A stretch of 64,000 nt of DNA from Ectopseudomonas chengduensis (GCF_015712065.1 NZ_JACFYZ010000003.1:372001-436000); one strand, 5' to 3'; shown: positions 1-15,847, numbered from the stretch's first letter. The notes: generated by a model from the sequence alone, not told the origin. Numbers and translations are program-made.

Positions 1-2
1 AA

Positions 3-2839
<2,837 letters not shown>

Positions 2840-2843
<4 letters not shown>

Positions 2844-3316
2844 TCAAATATCCAATGACCGTTCAGGGTGCTCGCGCCCTGGAAGAAGAGCTGGCACACC
2901 TGACCAAGGTGGTTCGCCCGAAACTCAGTCAGGACATCGGTGAAGCCCGCGAGCTGGGTGATCTCAAGGAAAACGCCGAGTACCACGCCGCGCGTGAGCA
3001 GCAGGGCATGGTCGAAGCGCGTGTGCGTGATATCGAAGGTCGTCTGCAGAACGCGGTGATCATCGATGTCACCACCATCGAGCACACCGGCAAGGTGATC
3101 TTCGGCACCACGGTGGAGATTGCCAACGTCGAGACTGACGAAAGCGTGACCTACCAGATCGTTGGCGAGGACGAAGCCGACATCAAGCAGGGCAAGATCT
3201 CCGTCGGTTCACCCATTGCCCGTGCTCTGATCGGCAAGAGCGAGGGCGATGTAGTCGCGGTACAGACCCCCAGTGGCTTGATCGAGTACGAGATTGTCGA
3301 AGTCCGTCATATCTAG
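2840..3316 (+). CDS. greA: Transcription elongation (transcript cleavage) factor GreA
   Basis: GreA inserts its coiled coil into the RNA polymerase secondary channel and stimulates cleavage of backtracked transcripts. The 158-residue length is standard. The N-terminal half is the coiled coil with the tip acidic residues Asp41 and Glu44 in GDLKENAEY; the C-terminal half is the FKBP-like domain ending in [12 protein letters not shown]. The start overlaps the carB stop by four bases (ATGA). The next gene appears to begin inside its last codons. Confidence 0.97.
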
Positions 3317-3734
3317 ACCGCAACAACCGTCTCGGGCGGCTGCCGTCAGTTGGCAGCTGGCCCAGACCCTCTGGGTGGGCGGCTTGTGGTTGTTGCAGTT
3401 CGTCATTCTGCCGGCCATCGGCCAAAGCGGTCTGGCGCCTCTGCTGGTGCAGGAGATAGCCACGCGGCTGGTGCCGCTACTGGTCGGTCTGACAGCGGTG
3501 TGCGTTGCGCTGCAGGCTTTTGCCTTGCTGCGCAGTGAAGGTCTGTCGAGTCTGCTGCGGGATATGCGTGGGCAACTACTGCTGACCGTTGCGGCCATGG
3601 CCCTGAGCTACTTCGCTGTGTTGCGCTACTGGCCCGAGGTCGAGTACTGGCTGCGCTTCAGCTATCTGGTGATGGCATTTTGTGGGCTGTTGCTGGTGTT
3701 GCAGCCCGTGCCTGGGGCGCCTGTCAGGCGCTAA
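3294..3734 (+). CDS. DUF4149-type small integral membrane protein
   Basis: A 146-residue hydrophobic protein with about four predicted membrane segments (near residues 25-45, 55-75, 90-110 and 120-140). It resembles the DUF4149 proteins found after greA in Pseudomonas; no function is known to me. The start used is a TTG at 3294 that overlaps greA by 23 bases; there is no better start before the first membrane segment. The overlap suggests expression from the carB-greA transcript. Confidence 0.7.
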   Translation: MSKSVISRPQQPSRAAAVSWQLAQTLWVGGLWLLQFVILPAIGQSGLAPLLVQEIATRLVPLLVGLTAVCVALQAFALLRSEGLSSLLRDMRGQLLLTVAAMALSYFAVLRYWPEVEYWLRFSYLVMAFCGLLLVLQPVPGAPVRR

Positions 3735-3807
3735 CGACGCTTTCAGACGTGAATGCATTCGCGATCAGGGCACGCCCATGCCTGCCTCTGATCGCGATGG
3801 ACGCGCC

Positions 3808-4119
3808 TCAACCCTGGTAACGAATAACGTTGGACAGGTTGCGATTCGGCTTGGGGTTCTTGCGATAGAGCAGGGCGACCTTGCCAATCGACTGGACCAG
3901 TTCAGCGCGTCCGTTTTCGCACAGGGCTACAATGGCGGCCTGGCGATCCTCGCGTTCGGTGAGGCGCAGCTGTACCTTGATCAGCTCGTGATCGTTCAGG
4001 GCGCGGTCCAGTTCGGCCAGCACGCCCTCGGTCAAACCATTGTCAGCCACGATCAATACAGGTTTCAGGTGGTGGCCGATAGATTTGAATTGTTTCTTCT
4101 GCTCTTGAGTGAGCGGCAT
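3808..4119 (-). CDS. yhbY: YhbY-like CRM-domain RNA-binding protein
   Basis: A 103-residue single CRM-domain protein, the usual YhbY length. Known members associate with pre-50S ribosomal particles and are linked to ribosome assembly. Visible are the basic N-terminus (MPLTQEQKKQFKSIGHHLKP), the GLTEGVLAEL segment and the C-terminal RKNPKPNRNLS stretch. It is divergent from rlmE across 90 bp, so the two ribosome-maturation genes share a promoter region. Confidence 0.93.
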   Translation of the reverse strand: MPLTQEQKKQFKSIGHHLKPVLIVADNGLTEGVLAELDRALNDHELIKVQLRLTEREDRQAAIVALCENGRAELVQSIGKVALLYRKNPKPNRNLSNVIRYQG

Positions 4120-4209
4120 AATCGTTAGTACCTAATTCGGTCTGGAAAACGGCGCCTATCTTACCCGAGCCCGCGCAGTTATTCATGACCCGTTGAGTCA
4201 GAGGTTTCA

Positions 4210-4833
4210 GTGGCACGTTCCAAGACCAGCCAGCGTTGGCTGAAAGAACATTTCGATGATCCATACGTGAAGATGGCGCAGAAGGACGGCTATCGTTCGC
4301 GCGCCAGCTACAAGTTGCTGGAAATCCAGGAGAAGGATCGCATCCTGCGCCCAGGGATGACCGTGGTTGATCTCGGCGCCGCACCAGGCGGCTGGTCGCA
4401 GGTCACCAGTCGAGTGATCGGCGACAAAGGGCGTCTGATCGCCTCCGATATCCTGGAGATGGACAGCATTCCCGATGTCACCTTCATTCAGGGTGATTTC
4501 ACCGATGACGCGGTCTTCGCGCAGATTCTCGAGGCCATCGGCGAAAATCCGGTGGATCTTGTTATTTCCGATATGGCCCCCAATATGAGTGGGGTAAGAA
4601 CCGCCGATCAGGCACGTGCGATGTATCTGTGCGAGCTGGCGCTGGATCTGGCCGGGCGTGTCTTGCGTCCAGGTGGCGATTTTCTGATCAAGATTTTCCA
4701 GGGTGAAGGTTTCGACGCCTACCACAAGCAGGTGCGCGAGACGTTCGACAAGGTGCAGATGCGTAAGCCGCTGTCCTCGCGCGATCGCTCCCGTGAGCAA
4801 TATCTGTTGGCGCGCGGCTTTCGCGGGATGTGA
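4210..4833 (+). CDS. rlmE: 23S rRNA 2'-O-methyltransferase (U2552) RlmE/FtsJ
   Basis: Methylates the 2'-hydroxyl of U2552 in the 23S rRNA A-loop using SAM, a late step of 50S maturation. At 207 residues it matches the family. The SAM-binding motif is [13 protein letters not shown], and the catalytic tetrad is readable as Lys35, Asp121 (SDMAPN), Lys161 (FLIKIFQG) and Glu196 (SREQYLL). The start is GTG. ftsH follows after 163 bp, the conserved rlmE-ftsH arrangement. Confidence 0.97.
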   Translation: MARSKTSQRWLKEHFDDPYVKMAQKDGYRSRASYKLLEIQEKDRILRPGMTVVDLGAAPGGWSQVTSRVIGDKGRLIASDILEMDSIPDVTFIQGDFTDDAVFAQILEAIGENPVDLVISDMAPNMSGVRTADQARAMYLCELALDLAGRVLRPGGDFLIKIFQGEGFDAYHKQVRETFDKVQMRKPLSSRDRSREQYLLARGFRGM

Positions 4834-4996
4834 GTTGAAACTGGTTTCCGCCCTGTCGGTCTCAGTCGCAGAAACCTCATAAAGGGTTACAGACGGTGCC
4901 TGCGGGACGCGGGCGTTTGGTGTAAGTTAGTCGGTATATCATTGGTCGTCATGGGAAGCCCGCTTCGCCACGAGGCCTGCTTCAGAGGGTAGCTAA

Positions 4997-6919
<1,923 letters not shown>

Positions 6920-6927
6920 GGTTTCAT

Positions 6928-7779
6928 ATGTCTCAAGCGCAACACCTGAGCCGGCTACCCTGTGGTAGCCGGCTTCTTGATTTGTCCCGTCCGCAGGTGA
7001 TGGGCATACTCAATGTTACCCCTGATTCTTTCTCCGACGGTGGGCGCTTTACGGCGCGCGATGCTGCATTGCGTCACGCCGAGCAGATGGTCGCCGCAGG
7101 TGCGACGCTGATCGATATCGGCGGTGAGTCCACCCGTCCGGGCGCTCGGGCCGTTTCTCCGACCGAAGAGCTGGAGCGGGTTGCGCCAGTGGTCGAGGCC
7201 ATCGCCCGTCAGCTCGACGTGATCATTTCCGTGGATACCTCGACGCCCGCAGTCATGCGCGAAAGTGCAAGGCTGGGTGCGGGGCTGATCAATGATGTGC
7301 GTTCGTTGCAGCGTGATGGTGCTCTGGATGCGGCGGCAGATACTGGTCTGCCTGTATGTCTGATGCATATGCGCGGCGAGCCCGGCAACATGCAGGATGA
7401 TCCGCAGTATCCGGATATCGTCGCTGAGGTGCGTGATTTTCTCGCCGAGCGCATGGCCGTCTGCACGACAGCCGGTATTCCCGCTGAGCGGATCCTGCTC
7501 GATCCGGGCTTTGGTTTTGCCAAGACCCTGGAGCACAATCTCGCCCTGTTCAAGCGCATGAGTGAGCTCTCTGCGTTGGGGCGGCCCTTGCTGGTTGGTG
7601 TCTCACGCAAGAGCATGATCGGCAAGGTGCTCGGTCACGAGGTTGGCGGTCGCCTCTACGGTAGTCTGGCATTGGCTGCTCTGGCCTTGACCAAGGGCGC
7701 ACATATTTTGCGTGTGCATGATGTCGCCGAAACGGTGGACGTGGTGCGCATGATCGCTGCGGTTGAAGCGGCGCAATAA
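6928..7779 (+). CDS. folP: Dihydropteroate synthase
   Basis: Condenses p-aminobenzoate with the dihydropterin pyrophosphate made by FolK; the sulfonamide target. The 283-residue TIM barrel shows [48 protein letters not shown] and [10 protein letters not shown], all standard substrate-binding segments. It lies 8 bp after ftsH and 13 bp before glmM, so one transcript from ftsH through glmM is likely, as in other gammaproteobacteria. Confidence 0.98.
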   Translation: MSQAQHLSRLPCGSRLLDLSRPQVMGILNVTPDSFSDGGRFTARDAALRHAEQMVAAGATLIDIGGESTRPGARAVSPTEELERVAPVVEAIARQLDVIISVDTSTPAVMRESARLGAGLINDVRSLQRDGALDAAADTGLPVCLMHMRGEPGNMQDDPQYPDIVAEVRDFLAERMAVCTTAGIPAERILLDPGFGFAKTLEHNLALFKRMSELSALGRPLLVGVSRKSMIGKVLGHEVGGRLYGSLALAALALTKGAHILRVHDVAETVDVVRMIAAVEAAQ

Positions 7780-7792
7780 CAAGGAAAGCGTT

Positions 7793-9130
7793 ATGGCTAG
7801 AAAGTACTTCGGCACCGACGGTATTCGTGGTCGCGTTGGCCAGTTTCCCATTACTCCGGATTTCATGCTCAAGCTCGGTTGGGCGGCTGGCATGGCGTTT
7901 CGCAAGCAGGGCAAGTGCCGCATCCTGATTGGTAAGGACACGCGTATCTCTGGCTACATGTTCGAGTCCGCCCTCGAGGCGGGACTGGCTGCCGCGGGTG
8001 CGGATGTGCAACTGCTCGGGCCGATGCCGACTCCGGCCATTGCCTATCTGACGCGCACTTTCCAGGCCGATGCCGGTATCGTCATCAGTGCTTCGCACAA
8101 TCCGCATGACGATAACGGCATCAAGTTCTTTTCCAGCGAAGGCACCAAGCTTCCGGACGATGTCGAGGCGATGATCGAAGAGTTGCTCGATCAGCCGATG
8201 ACCGTGGTCGAATCTGCCGGTATTGGCAAAGCTTCGCGGATCAATGACGCTTCCGGTCGCTACATCGAGTTCTGCAAGGGCAGCGTGCCCAGTGGCACCA
8301 GCTTCAAGGGCCTGAAGATTGTCATCGATTGCGCCCATGGCGCTGCCTACAAGGTCGCGCCGAGTGTATTTCGCGAGCTGGGTGCGGAGGTTCGGGTCAT
8401 TTCGGCGCAGCCCGACGGTCTCAATATCAATGATGCTTGCGGTTCCACGCACATTGCTGCGCTGCAGGCTGAAGTGGTCGCGCAGCAGGCCGATCTGGGT
8501 ATCGCCTTCGATGGCGATGCTGATCGTGTGCTGATGGTCGACCAATATGGTGCGGTGGTCGATGGTGATGAACTGCTGTTCATCATTGCGCGTGATCTGC
8601 AGGAGCGTGGGCGGCTGCGTGGTGGTGTGGTCGGCACGCTGATGAGCAATCTCGGGCTGGAACTGGCTCTGGCCGATCTCAACATCCCATTCATTCGCGC
8701 CAATGTCGGTGATCGTTATGTGATCGCTGAATTGCTGGCGCGCAACTGGCAGCTCGGTGGCGAGAATTCCGGGCACCTGGTGTGCTTCCAGCACACCACG
8801 ACTGGTGATGCGATTATTGCGGCCCTGCAAGTGTTGATGGCGCTCAAGCGCCGCGGTCAGAGCCTGGTTGATGCGCGCAGCGATCTGAAGAAGTGTCCGC
8901 AGGTGCTGGTCAATGTGCGGTTCTCCGGTGCTGTCGATCCGCTCGAGCATCCTTCGGTGAGGGAAGCCTGCGCGCGGGTGACCGAGAGCATGGCTGGGCG
9001 TGGACGAGTGCTGCTGCGCAAGTCCGGCACCGAGCCGCTGGTGCGAGTGATGGTCGAAGGTGACGAGGAAAGCTCGGTTCGCGGCTATGCCGATGAATTG
9101 GCTAAGATTGTTGCCGAAGTCTGTGCTTGA
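7793..9130 (+). CDS. glmM: Phosphoglucosamine mutase
   Basis: Interconverts glucosamine-6-phosphate and glucosamine-1-phosphate on the way to UDP-GlcNAc, peptidoglycan and LPS. The phosphoserine is Ser101 in [12 protein letters not shown]; the metal-binding loop is [13 protein letters not shown], the substrate loop GGENSGHLV, and the C-terminal phosphate loop [14 protein letters not shown]. The ATG at 7793 follows AAGGAAAG and gives the usual 445 residues; an upstream in-frame ATG at 7763 lies inside folP and is unlikely. Confidence 0.98.
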   Translation: MARKYFGTDGIRGRVGQFPITPDFMLKLGWAAGMAFRKQGKCRILIGKDTRISGYMFESALEAGLAAAGADVQLLGPMPTPAIAYLTRTFQADAGIVISASHNPHDDNGIKFFSSEGTKLPDDVEAMIEELLDQPMTVVESAGIGKASRINDASGRYIEFCKGSVPSGTSFKGLKIVIDCAHGAAYKVAPSVFRELGAEVRVISAQPDGLNINDACGSTHIAALQAEVVAQQADLGIAFDGDADRVLMVDQYGAVVDGDELLFIIARDLQERGRLRGGVVGTLMSNLGLELALADLNIPFIRANVGDRYVIAELLARNWQLGGENSGHLVCFQHTTTGDAIIAALQVLMALKRRGQSLVDARSDLKKCPQVLVNVRFSGAVDPLEHPSVREACARVTESMAGRGRVLLRKSGTEPLVRVMVEGDEESSVRGYADELAKIVAEVCA

Positions 9131-9195
9131 TTGCGCTTGCTACCGAGGGTGCTCTTGGGTAACATCTGCGCCCTCTTTGATCGACGAGGTAAAAC

Positions 9196-9951
9196 ATGCG
9201 TCGCCCCTTGGTCGCTGGTAACTGGAAAATGCACGGTACCCGCGCAAGCGTCGCAGAGCTGATCGAAGGTGTACGTCAGCAGGTACTGCCTGCTGATGTC
9301 GATGTTGCGGTGTTTCCCTCCAGCCTGCATATCGCTCAGGTCGTCGAAGGCCTGAAGGGTAAAGCAGTGAGGGTTGGGGCTCAGGATTGTGCGGCACAAG
9401 TAGAGCAGGGCGCCTTGACTGGTGAGCTGGCGGTTAGTCAGTTGGTCGACGGCGGTTGTGAGCTGGTGCTGGTTGGTCACTCGGAGCGTCGCCTGATTCT
9501 GGGTGAAAGTGACGAAGTGGTCGTGCGCAAGTTTGCAGCGGTACAGGCTGCAGGTTTGACTCCCGTGCTCTGTGTGGGTGAAACCCGCGAGCAGCGTGAA
9601 GCGAATACAACGCTGGGTGTGGTGGGTGGCCAGTTGGCCGCAGTGATCGACGCGCTGGGTGTCGATGCGCTGAAAAACGCCGTAGTGGCCTATGAGCCTG
9701 TATGGGCCATTGGTACCGGGTTGACCGCCACGCCCGAGCAGGCTCAGGAAGTGCACGCAGCGATTCGCGCGCAAGTTGCGCTGCTCGATGCTGGTGTCGC
9801 GAGTGGGTTGAGAATTCTTTATGGTGGCAGTGTGAAGGCCGCCAGTGCTGCCGAGTTGTTCGGCATGCGGGATATCGATGGGGGGCTCGTAGGTGGCGCC
9901 TCTCTGAATGCGGATGAATTCGGTGCGATCTGTCGCGCTGCAGGAAACTGA
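9196..9951 (+). CDS. tpiA: Triosephosphate isomerase
   Basis: Interconverts dihydroxyacetone phosphate and glyceraldehyde-3-phosphate. The 251-residue barrel has the catalytic residues Lys11 (GNWKMHG), His95 (VGHSERR) and Glu167 ([11 protein letters not shown]), and the phosphate-binding end YGGSVK and GGLVGGASL. secG begins 3 bp downstream, so tpiA and secG are co-transcribed. Confidence 0.98.
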   Translation: MRRPLVAGNWKMHGTRASVAELIEGVRQQVLPADVDVAVFPSSLHIAQVVEGLKGKAVRVGAQDCAAQVEQGALTGELAVSQLVDGGCELVLVGHSERRLILGESDEVVVRKFAAVQAAGLTPVLCVGETREQREANTTLGVVGGQLAAVIDALGVDALKNAVVAYEPVWAIGTGLTATPEQAQEVHAAIRAQVALLDAGVASGLRILYGGSVKAASAAELFGMRDIDGGLVGGASLNADEFGAICRAAGN

Positions 9952-9954
9952 AGA

Positions 9955-10332
9955 ATGCTGGAAACAGTCATTGTTGTTCTGCACCTGCTGGGTGCGATCG
10001 GTATTGTGGTGCTGGTGCTGTTGCAGCAGGGTAAAGGCGCTGACGCAGGTGCGTCGTTCGGTTCGGGTGCTTCGGCAACTGTATTCGGAAGCCAAGGTTC
10101 CTCTACCTTTCTGAGTAAGTTTACTGGTATACTCGCCGCGGCTTTTTTCATTACCAGCTTGGGTTTAGCGTTCTTTGCTAAAGAAAAAGCTGATGCACTG
10201 ACTCAAGTTGGTCTGCCAGATCCAGCGGTTCTGGAAGTTCAACAAAAACCGGCTGTCGAAGATGTGCCGGTGCTCGAAGAGCAAGCTCCAGCATCCGATG
10301 CTTCGGATGTGCCGGAGGCTCCAGAGCAGTAA
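9955..10332 (+). CDS. secG: Preprotein translocase subunit SecG
   Basis: Small subunit of the SecYEG channel. Two membrane segments are visible (about residues 3-22 and 56-74), joined by the Gly-rich cytoplasmic loop [20 protein letters not shown] with the SecG-typical [10 protein letters not shown]. The C-terminal tail is acidic and Pro/Glu-rich, as in pseudomonads. Only 7 bp separate the stop from tRNA-Leu, so the tRNA is probably processed from the tpiA-secG transcript. Confidence 0.95.
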   Translation: MLETVIVVLHLLGAIGIVVLVLLQQGKGADAGASFGSGASATVFGSQGSSTFLSKFTGILAAAFFITSLGLAFFAKEKADALTQVGLPDPAVLEVQQKPAVEDVPVLEEQAPASDASDVPEAPEQ

Positions 10333-10339
10333 CAGTTTT

Positions 10340-10425
10340 GCCGAGGTGGTGGAATTGGTAGACACGCTACCTTGAGGTGGTAGTGGCCATAGGCTGTAGG
10401 GGTTCGAGTCCCCTCCTCGGTACCA
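10340..10425 (+). tRNA. tRNA-Leu (anticodon GAG)
   Basis: An 86-nt cloverleaf with a 7-bp acceptor stem (GCCGAGG with CCTCGGT, one G-U pair at the end), a long variable arm typical of class II tRNAs, the T-loop GGTTCGAGTCC and an encoded CCA. The anticodon stem CTACC/GGTAG encloses the loop TTGAGGT, giving GAG, which reads CUC and CUU. Confidence 0.96.
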
Positions 10426-10429
10426 TACT

Positions 10430-10460
10430 CAAGAAAGCCCGCAGTTCGCGGGCTTTCTTG
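10430..10460 (+). terminator. Rho-independent terminator after tRNA-Leu
   Basis: Perfect stem AAGAAAGCCCGC / GCGGGCTTTCTT with a short loop, just after the tRNA CCA. It probably ends the tpiA-secG-tRNA-Leu transcript. Confidence 0.8.
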
Positions 10461-10476
10461 TTGCTGGAGTGTTTGG

Positions 10477-10506
10477 TTGACCCTCGCCAGGGGGTAGCCG
10501 TATAAT
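10477..10506 (+). promoter_or_regulatory. Sigma-70 promoter for tRNA-fMet and the rimP-nusA operon
   Basis: TTGACC at 10477-10482 and a perfect TATAAT at 10501-10506, 18 bp apart, placing transcription start near 10513, ten bases before the tRNA. It matches the metY-nusA operon promoter position known in enterobacteria. Confidence 0.8.
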
Positions 10507-10522
10507 TCCGGCCCAGCTTTGA

Positions 10523-10599
<77 letters not shown>

Positions 10600-10607
10600 G
10601 TTTCAGC

Positions 10608-10630
10608 AGGCCCCTTTTCAGGGGCTTTTT
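10608..10630 (+). terminator. Terminator/attenuator after tRNA-fMet
   Basis: Stem GCCCC/GGGGC extended by G-U and A-U pairs, followed by five T. Since rimP-nusA-infB lies downstream without another clear promoter, partial read-through is likely. Confidence 0.65.
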
Positions 10631-10677
10631 GTTAGCTGAAAGACAGTGTCCGTTGGTATTTACGGCGGATTGAAGGG

Positions 10678-10699
10678 ATGGGCGTTTCGCCCATTTTTT
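10678..10699 (+). terminator. Second hairpin with T-tract upstream of rimP
   Basis: Perfect 7-bp stem ATGGGCG/CGCCCAT, loop TTT, then six T. It lies 30 bp before the rimP start and could attenuate the operon. Two terminator-like hairpins in series suggest controlled read-through. Confidence 0.6.
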
Positions 10700-10728
10700 A
10701 TTTGCACAGCATGCACGAGGGCCGTTAA

Positions 10729-11187
10729 GTGTCGAGCAAGCTAGAACAGTTGCAGGCCTTGTTGGCCCCAGTAATCGAGGCGCTCGGTTACCAATGTTGG
10801 GGCATCGAGTTCCTGTCGCAGGGGCGTCATTCGCTGCTGCGTGTCTATATCGATAAAGCCGATGGCATCCTGATCGACGATTGTGAAATCGTCAGCCGTC
10901 AGCTCAGTGGTGTACTCGATGTCGAGGATCCGATTACCTCGGAGTACACACTGGAAGTTTCTTCTCCTGGCATGGATCGTCCGTTGTTCACCCTCGAACA
11001 GTTTGCGACGCATGCCGGTGAGCAGGTGAAGATCAAGCTGCGTTCGCCTTTCGACGGGCGTCGTAACTTCCAGGGCCTCCTTCGCGGTGTGGAGGAGCAG
11101 GACGTGGTAGTTCAGGTGGATGACCACGAGTATCTGTTGCCGATCGACCTGATCGACAAGGCCAATATCATCCCCCGATTTGATTGA
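10729..11187 (+). CDS. rimP: Ribosome maturation factor RimP
   Basis: Needed for 30S maturation. The 152-residue protein has the two RimP domains: an N-terminal alpha/beta domain ([52 protein letters not shown]) and a C-terminal SH3-like barrel ([17 protein letters not shown]). It starts with GTG (GTG TCG AGC AAG). First protein of the nusA-infB operon, 160 bp before nusA. Confidence 0.96.
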   Translation: MSSKLEQLQALLAPVIEALGYQCWGIEFLSQGRHSLLRVYIDKADGILIDDCEIVSRQLSGVLDVEDPITSEYTLEVSSPGMDRPLFTLEQFATHAGEQVKIKLRSPFDGRRNFQGLLRGVEEQDVVVQVDDHEYLLPIDLIDKANIIPRFD

Positions 11188-11347
11188 GATGCGGATTCTG
11201 TGGCGCTGCTGGACTGTCGATTGTCGGCGCAGCGCAAGCGACACAGATGGCGCGAAGGTAGCGCGGCAGCTCACGAAGATAGCGCCAATGGCGTGAACGT
11301 GAAGCGGACTGCGCAGAACCAATGGATTGCGAAAGGCGAGGCGTACG

Positions 11348-12829
11348 ATGAGCAAAGAAGTACTGCTGGTTGTTGAGTCGGTATCCAATGAAAAGGGTGT
11401 ACCGGCCGGCGTGATTTTCGAGGCGCTGGAGCTGGCTCTGGCGACCGCCACCAAGAAACGTTTCGAGGACGAAGTCGACCTGCGTGTGTCGATCAACCGT
11501 CAGAACGGTAGCTACGAAACTTTCCGCCGCTGGACCGTGGTCGATGAGTCCGAGTTCGAGGACCCGGCCTACCAGGTGACCGAGGACATGCCGCAGGCCG
11601 TTGAGGCCAACGCCAAGATCGGTGACGTGCTCGAAGAGAAGATCGATTCCATCGAGTTCGGTCGCATCGCCGCGCAAACCGCCAAGCAGGTCATCGTGCA
11701 GAAAGTGCGCGAGGCCGAGCGTGCTCAGGTGGTAGACGCCTACCGCGAGCGCCTGGGTGAGATCATCTCCGGCACCGTGAAGAAGGTCACCCGCGACAAC
11801 GTCATCGTAGACCTGGGCAACAACGCCGAGGCGCTGCTGGCCCGTGAAGACATCATCCCGCGCGAGACTTTCCGCGTGGGTGTGCGTCTGCGTGCTCTGC
11901 TCAAGGAAATTCGTACCGAGAACCGCGGCCCGCAACTGATCCTGTCGCGTACCGCTCCGGAAATGCTGATCGAGCTATTCCGCATCGAAGTACCGGAAAT
12001 CGCCGAAGGGCTGATCGACGTCAAGGCTGCCTCCCGTGATCCGGGTTCGCGCGCCAAGATCGCCGTACGCTCCAAGGACAAGCGTATCGACCCGCAGGGT
12101 GCCTGCATCGGTATGCGTGGTTCGCGCGTCCAGGCCGTTTCCGGCGAGCTGGGCGGTGAGCGCGTCGATATCGTGCTGTGGGACGACAACCCCGCGCAGT
12201 TCGTCATCAATGCCATGTCGCCGGCTGAAGTGGCTGCGATCATCGTCGATGAAGATGCCCATGCCATGGACATCGCCGTTGGCGAAGACAACCTGGCCCA
12301 GGCCATTGGTCGTGGCGGTCAGAACGTGCGTCTTGCCAGTCAGTTGACCGGTTGGACCCTGAACGTGATGACCGAAGCGGACATTCAGGCCAAGCAACAG
12401 GCAGAAACCGGCGACATCATGCAGTCCTTCATCGACGAGCTGGAAGTCGACGAAGAACTGGCTCAAGTCCTGGTCGAAGAGGGTTTCACCAGTCTCGAAG
12501 AGATTGCCTACGTACCCATGGAAGAAATGCTCAGTATCGATGGCTTCGACGAGGAGATCGTCAATGAGCTGCGTGCACGGGCTAAGGATCGTCTGCTGAC
12601 CAAGGCGATCGCCAACGAGGAGAAGTTGGCCGATGCCCATCCGGCAGATGATCTGCTGGAACTGGAAGGCATGGACAAGGCGCTGGCTCTAGAGCTTGCG
12701 CTGCGCGGCGTGATTACCCGTGAAGACCTGGCCGAGCAGTCTATTGACGACCTGCTCGACATCGACGGCATCGACGAAGAGCGTGCCGGCAAGCTGATCA
12801 TGGCCGCCCGAGCCCATTGGTTCGAATAA
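11348..12829 (+). CDS. nusA: Transcription termination/antitermination factor NusA
   Basis: Binds RNA polymerase and nascent RNA, modulating pausing, termination and antitermination. At 493 residues it has the full architecture: N-terminal polymerase-binding domain (1-~125), S1 domain (~135-200, [16 protein letters not shown]), KH1 and KH2 (~200-345, with [17 protein letters not shown] and [11 protein letters not shown]), and two C-terminal acidic HhH-like repeats (~360-493). The ATG at 11348 is preferred over an upstream in-frame start at 11327. infB starts 26 bp downstream. Confidence 0.98.
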   Translation: MSKEVLLVVESVSNEKGVPAGVIFEALELALATATKKRFEDEVDLRVSINRQNGSYETFRRWTVVDESEFEDPAYQVTEDMPQAVEANAKIGDVLEEKIDSIEFGRIAAQTAKQVIVQKVREAERAQVVDAYRERLGEIISGTVKKVTRDNVIVDLGNNAEALLAREDIIPRETFRVGVRLRALLKEIRTENRGPQLILSRTAPEMLIELFRIEVPEIAEGLIDVKAASRDPGSRAKIAVRSKDKRIDPQGACIGMRGSRVQAVSGELGGERVDIVLWDDNPAQFVINAMSPAEVAAIIVDEDAHAMDIAVGEDNLAQAIGRGGQNVRLASQLTGWTLNVMTEADIQAKQQAETGDIMQSFIDELEVDEELAQVLVEEGFTSLEEIAYVPMEEMLSIDGFDEEIVNELRARAKDRLLTKAIANEEKLADAHPADDLLELEGMDKALALELALRGVITREDLAEQSIDDLLDIDGIDEERAGKLIMAARAHWFE

Positions 12830-12855
12830 GCGGTTGCGGCCGAGGAGAAAGATGC

Positions 12856-15342
12856 ATGACGCAAGTCACGGTTAAAGAACTGGCCACAGTGGTCGACACC
12901 CCGGTTGAGCGCCTGCTGCAGCAGATGCGTGAAGCTGGCCTGTCCCACGACAGTGCCGAACAAGTAGTGACCGATAGTGAGAAACAGGCCCTGCTGGCCC
13001 ATCTCAAGAGCAGTCACGGCGACAAGGTCGAAGAGCCGCGCAAGATCACCTTGCAGCGCAAGACCACCAGCACCCTGCGCGTTGCTGGCAGTAAGACCAT
13101 CAGTGTTGAAGTGCGCAAGAAGAAAACCTTCGTCAAGCGCAGCCCGGAAGAGATCGAAGCCGAGAAGCAGCGCGAGCTGGAAGCGCAGCGCGCCGCTGCC
13201 GAGGCTGAACGCCTGAAGGCCGAAGAAGAAGCCAAGCGCAAGGCTGACGAAGAAGCCAAGCGTCAGCCTGCCGCTGCTGCGACCGATGGCGCTGCACCAG
13301 TTGCTGCGCCGACGCCTGTCAGCGAGCCGCTGGTTGCCGCTCCGGTCGTCGAAGTCGAGCGCAAGAAAGAGGAAGTGCGTCGCCCCGAGAAGGCACGCTC
13401 TGATGAAGATGAGCGTCGCGATCGCAAGCACACCCAGCATCGCCCCGCTACCAAGGAGAAGGCGCCGGCTCCGCGCGTCGCTCCGCGTAGCGTCGATGAA
13501 GAAAGCGACGGTTTCCGTCGTGGTGGCCGCGGCAAGTCGAAGATGAAGAAGCGCAACCAGCATGGCTTCCAGGCTCCGGCCGGTCCGGTGGTGCGTGAAG
13601 TGGCCATTGGCGAAACCATCACGGTGGGCGATCTGGCTCAGCAGATGTCGGTCAAGGCTGCCGAAGTCATCAAGTTCATGTTCAAGATGGGCACCCCGGC
13701 CACCATCAACCAGGTGCTGGATCAGGAAACTGCCCAGCTGATCGCCGAAGAGTTGGGCCACAAGGTCAAGCTGGTCAGCGATACCGCCCTGGAAGATTCC
13801 CTGGCCGAGTCGCTGAAGTTCGAAGGTGAAGCCTTCTCCCGTGCTCCAGTCGTGACCGTAATGGGCCACGTCGACCACGGTAAGACCTCGCTGCTCGACT
13901 ACATTCGTCGCGCCAAGGTGGCTTCCGGTGAGGCGGGTGGCATCACCCAGCATATCGGTGCTTACCACGTGGAAACCGAGCGTGGCATGGTCACCTTCCT
14001 CGACACCCCCGGTCACGCTGCGTTTACTGCCATGCGTGCGCGTGGTGCCAAGGCGACCGACATCGTCATCCTGGTCGTTGCAGCTGACGACGGCGTGATG
14101 CCGCAGACCCAGGAAGCCGTACAGCACGCGAAAGCGGCTGGCGTGCCGATCGTGGTCGCGGTGAACAAGATCGACAAGCCCGATGCCAACCCGGACAACA
14201 TCAAGAACGGCCTTGCCGCTCTCGACGTGATCCCGGAAGAGTGGGGCGGCGATGCACCTTACGTGCACGTGTCGGCCAAGATGGGTACCGGTATCGACGA
14301 ACTGCTCGAAGCCGTACTGCTGCAGGCTGAAGTCCTCGAGCTGAAAGCCACGCCGTCGGCCCCGGGTCGTGGTGTGGTGGTCGAATCGCGTCTGGACAAG
14401 GGCCGTGGCCCGGTGGCCACCGTGCTGGTTCAGGACGGTACCCTGCGTCAGGGCGACATGGTCCTGGTCGGCGTCAACTATGGCCGCGTGCGTGCCATGC
14501 TTGACGAGAACGGCAAGTCGATCAAGGAAGCCGGTCCGTCCATTCCGGTCGAGATCCTCGGCCTCGATGGTACGCCGGATGCCGGTGACGACATGACCGT
14601 GGTCGCCGACGAGAAGAAGGCCCGCGAAGTTGCCCTGTTCCGTCAAGGCAAGTTCCGTGAGGTCAAGCTGGCCCGTGCTCACGCCGGCAAGCTGGAAAAC
14701 ATCTTCGAGAACATGGGCCAGGAAGAGAAGAAAACCCTCAACATCGTGCTCAAGTCCGATGTGCGTGGTTCTCTGGAAGCCCTGCAAGGCTCGCTCAGCA
14801 CCCTGGGTAACGACGAAGTGCAGGTGCGTGTGGTCGGTGGCGGCGTCGGTGGTATCACCGAGTCCGATGCCAACCTGGCGCTGGCTTCCAACGCCGTGCT
14901 GTTCGGCTTCAACGTCCGTGCTGACGCTGGTGCGCGCAAGATCGTCGAGGCCGAAGGCCTGGACATGCGCTACTACAACGTCATCTACGACATCATCGAA
15001 GACGTCAAGAAGGCGCTCACCGGTATGCTCGGCAGCGATGTTCGCGAGAACATCCTGGGCACCGCCGAAGTGCGTGACGTATTCCGTTCGCCGAAGTTTG
15101 GCGCGGTTGCCGGTTGCATGGTCATCGAAGGCACTGTCTTCCGTAACCGTCCGATCCGCGTACTGCGTGAAGACGTGGTGATCTTCGAAGGTGAGCTGGA
15201 ATCGCTGCGTCGCTTCAAGGACGACGTCGCCGAAGTGCGTAACGGCATGGAGTGCGGTATCGCGGTGAAGAGCTACAACGACGTCAAGGTCGGCGACAAG
15301 ATCGAAGTGTTCGAGAAAGTCCAGGTGGCTCGCAGCCTGTAA
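12856..15342 (+). CDS. infB: Translation initiation factor IF-2
   Basis: GTPase that brings fMet-tRNA to the 30S subunit and promotes subunit joining. The 828-residue protein has an N-terminal IF2_N domain, a charged Lys/Glu/Ala-rich linker (~95-230), a second IF2_N domain, the G domain with G1 GHVDHGKT at 337-344, G3 DTPGH and G4 NKID, and C-terminal domains ending [11 protein letters not shown]. The ATG at 12856 follows GAGGAGAAA; an earlier in-frame start would overlap nusA. Confidence 0.98.
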   Translation: MTQVTVKELATVVDTPVERLLQQMREAGLSHDSAEQVVTDSEKQALLAHLKSSHGDKVEEPRKITLQRKTTSTLRVAGSKTISVEVRKKKTFVKRSPEEIEAEKQRELEAQRAAAEAERLKAEEEAKRKADEEAKRQPAAAATDGAAPVAAPTPVSEPLVAAPVVEVERKKEEVRRPEKARSDEDERRDRKHTQHRPATKEKAPAPRVAPRSVDEESDGFRRGGRGKSKMKKRNQHGFQAPAGPVVREVAIGETITVGDLAQQMSVKAAEVIKFMFKMGTPATINQVLDQETAQLIAEELGHKVKLVSDTALEDSLAESLKFEGEAFSRAPVVTVMGHVDHGKTSLLDYIRRAKVASGEAGGITQHIGAYHVETERGMVTFLDTPGHAAFTAMRARGAKATDIVILVVAADDGVMPQTQEAVQHAKAAGVPIVVAVNKIDKPDANPDNIKNGLAALDVIPEEWGGDAPYVHVSAKMGTGIDELLEAVLLQAEVLELKATPSAPGRGVVVESRLDKGRGPVATVLVQDGTLRQGDMVLVGVNYGRVRAMLDENGKSIKEAGPSIPVEILGLDGTPDAGDDMTVVADEKKAREVALFRQGKFREVKLARAHAGKLENIFENMGQEEKKTLNIVLKSDVRGSLEALQGSLSTLGNDEVQVRVVGGGVGGITESDANLALASNAVLFGFNVRADAGARKIVEAEGLDMRYYNVIYDIIEDVKKALTGMLGSDVRENILGTAEVRDVFRSPKFGAVAGCMVIEGTVFRNRPIRVLREDVVIFEGELESLRRFKDDVAEVRNGMECGIAVKSYNDVKVGDKIEVFEKVQVARSL

Positions 15343-15360
15343 TCGCGAGTCGCAACACGC

Positions 15361-15394
15361 AACGCCCGGCCCCGCATTCGCGCGGCCGGGCGTT
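15361..15394 (+). terminator. Strong hairpin between infB and rbfA
   Basis: An 11-bp perfect stem, AACGCCCGGCC / GGCCGGGCGTT, with a 12-nt loop and a weak T-tract (TTT, then TTTT eight bases later). It could partly terminate after infB or protect the upstream mRNA 3' end; rbfA follows only 57 bp later. Confidence 0.55.
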
Positions 15395-15451
15395 TGCCGC
15401 TTTTGAGTCCGCTGGCGAACAGACAGCGGACGAAGTAAAGGTAAGTAGAAA

Positions 15452-15844
15452 ATGGCCAAAGATTACAGCCGTACCCAGCGTATCGGCGACCAGATGCAAC
15501 GCGAACTGGCCCAGCTTATCCGGCGTGAGGTCAAGGATCCGCGTCTGGGGCTGGTGACCATCACCGCAGTCGACGTCAGTCGTGATATCGGTCACGCCAA
15601 GGTCTTCATCACCGTCATGGGGCAGGATGATGCCGAGGCGATCAAAGAGAGCCTCAAGGTACTCAACGACGCAGCCGGTTTCCTGCGCATGCAGCTGGGC
15701 AAGGCGATGAAGCTGCGCAGCGTGCCACAGCTGCACTTCCACTACGACGAGAGCGTCCAGCGCGGTGCTCACCTGTCGGCACTGATCGAGCGTGCCGTGG
15801 CGGAAGATCGTCTGCACGACGACACCGCGGGTTCCAAGGAGTAA
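15452..15844 (+). CDS. rbfA: Ribosome-binding factor A
   Basis: Type II KH-like cold-adaptation factor that binds the 30S subunit near the 16S rRNA 5' helix during maturation. The 130-residue protein has the standard start ([20 protein letters not shown]), the [19 protein letters not shown] segment and the [11 protein letters not shown] stretch near the C-terminus. It ends 3 bp before truB. Confidence 0.97.
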   Translation: MAKDYSRTQRIGDQMQRELAQLIRREVKDPRLGLVTITAVDVSRDIGHAKVFITVMGQDDAEAIKESLKVLNDAAGFLRMQLGKAMKLRSVPQLHFHYDESVQRGAHLSALIERAVAEDRLHDDTAGSKE

Positions 15845-15847
15845 GGC

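Noticed and set aside
12508..15459. 983-codon antisense frame across infB
   Set aside because: Shadow of infB codon usage; no recognisable domains or start signal.
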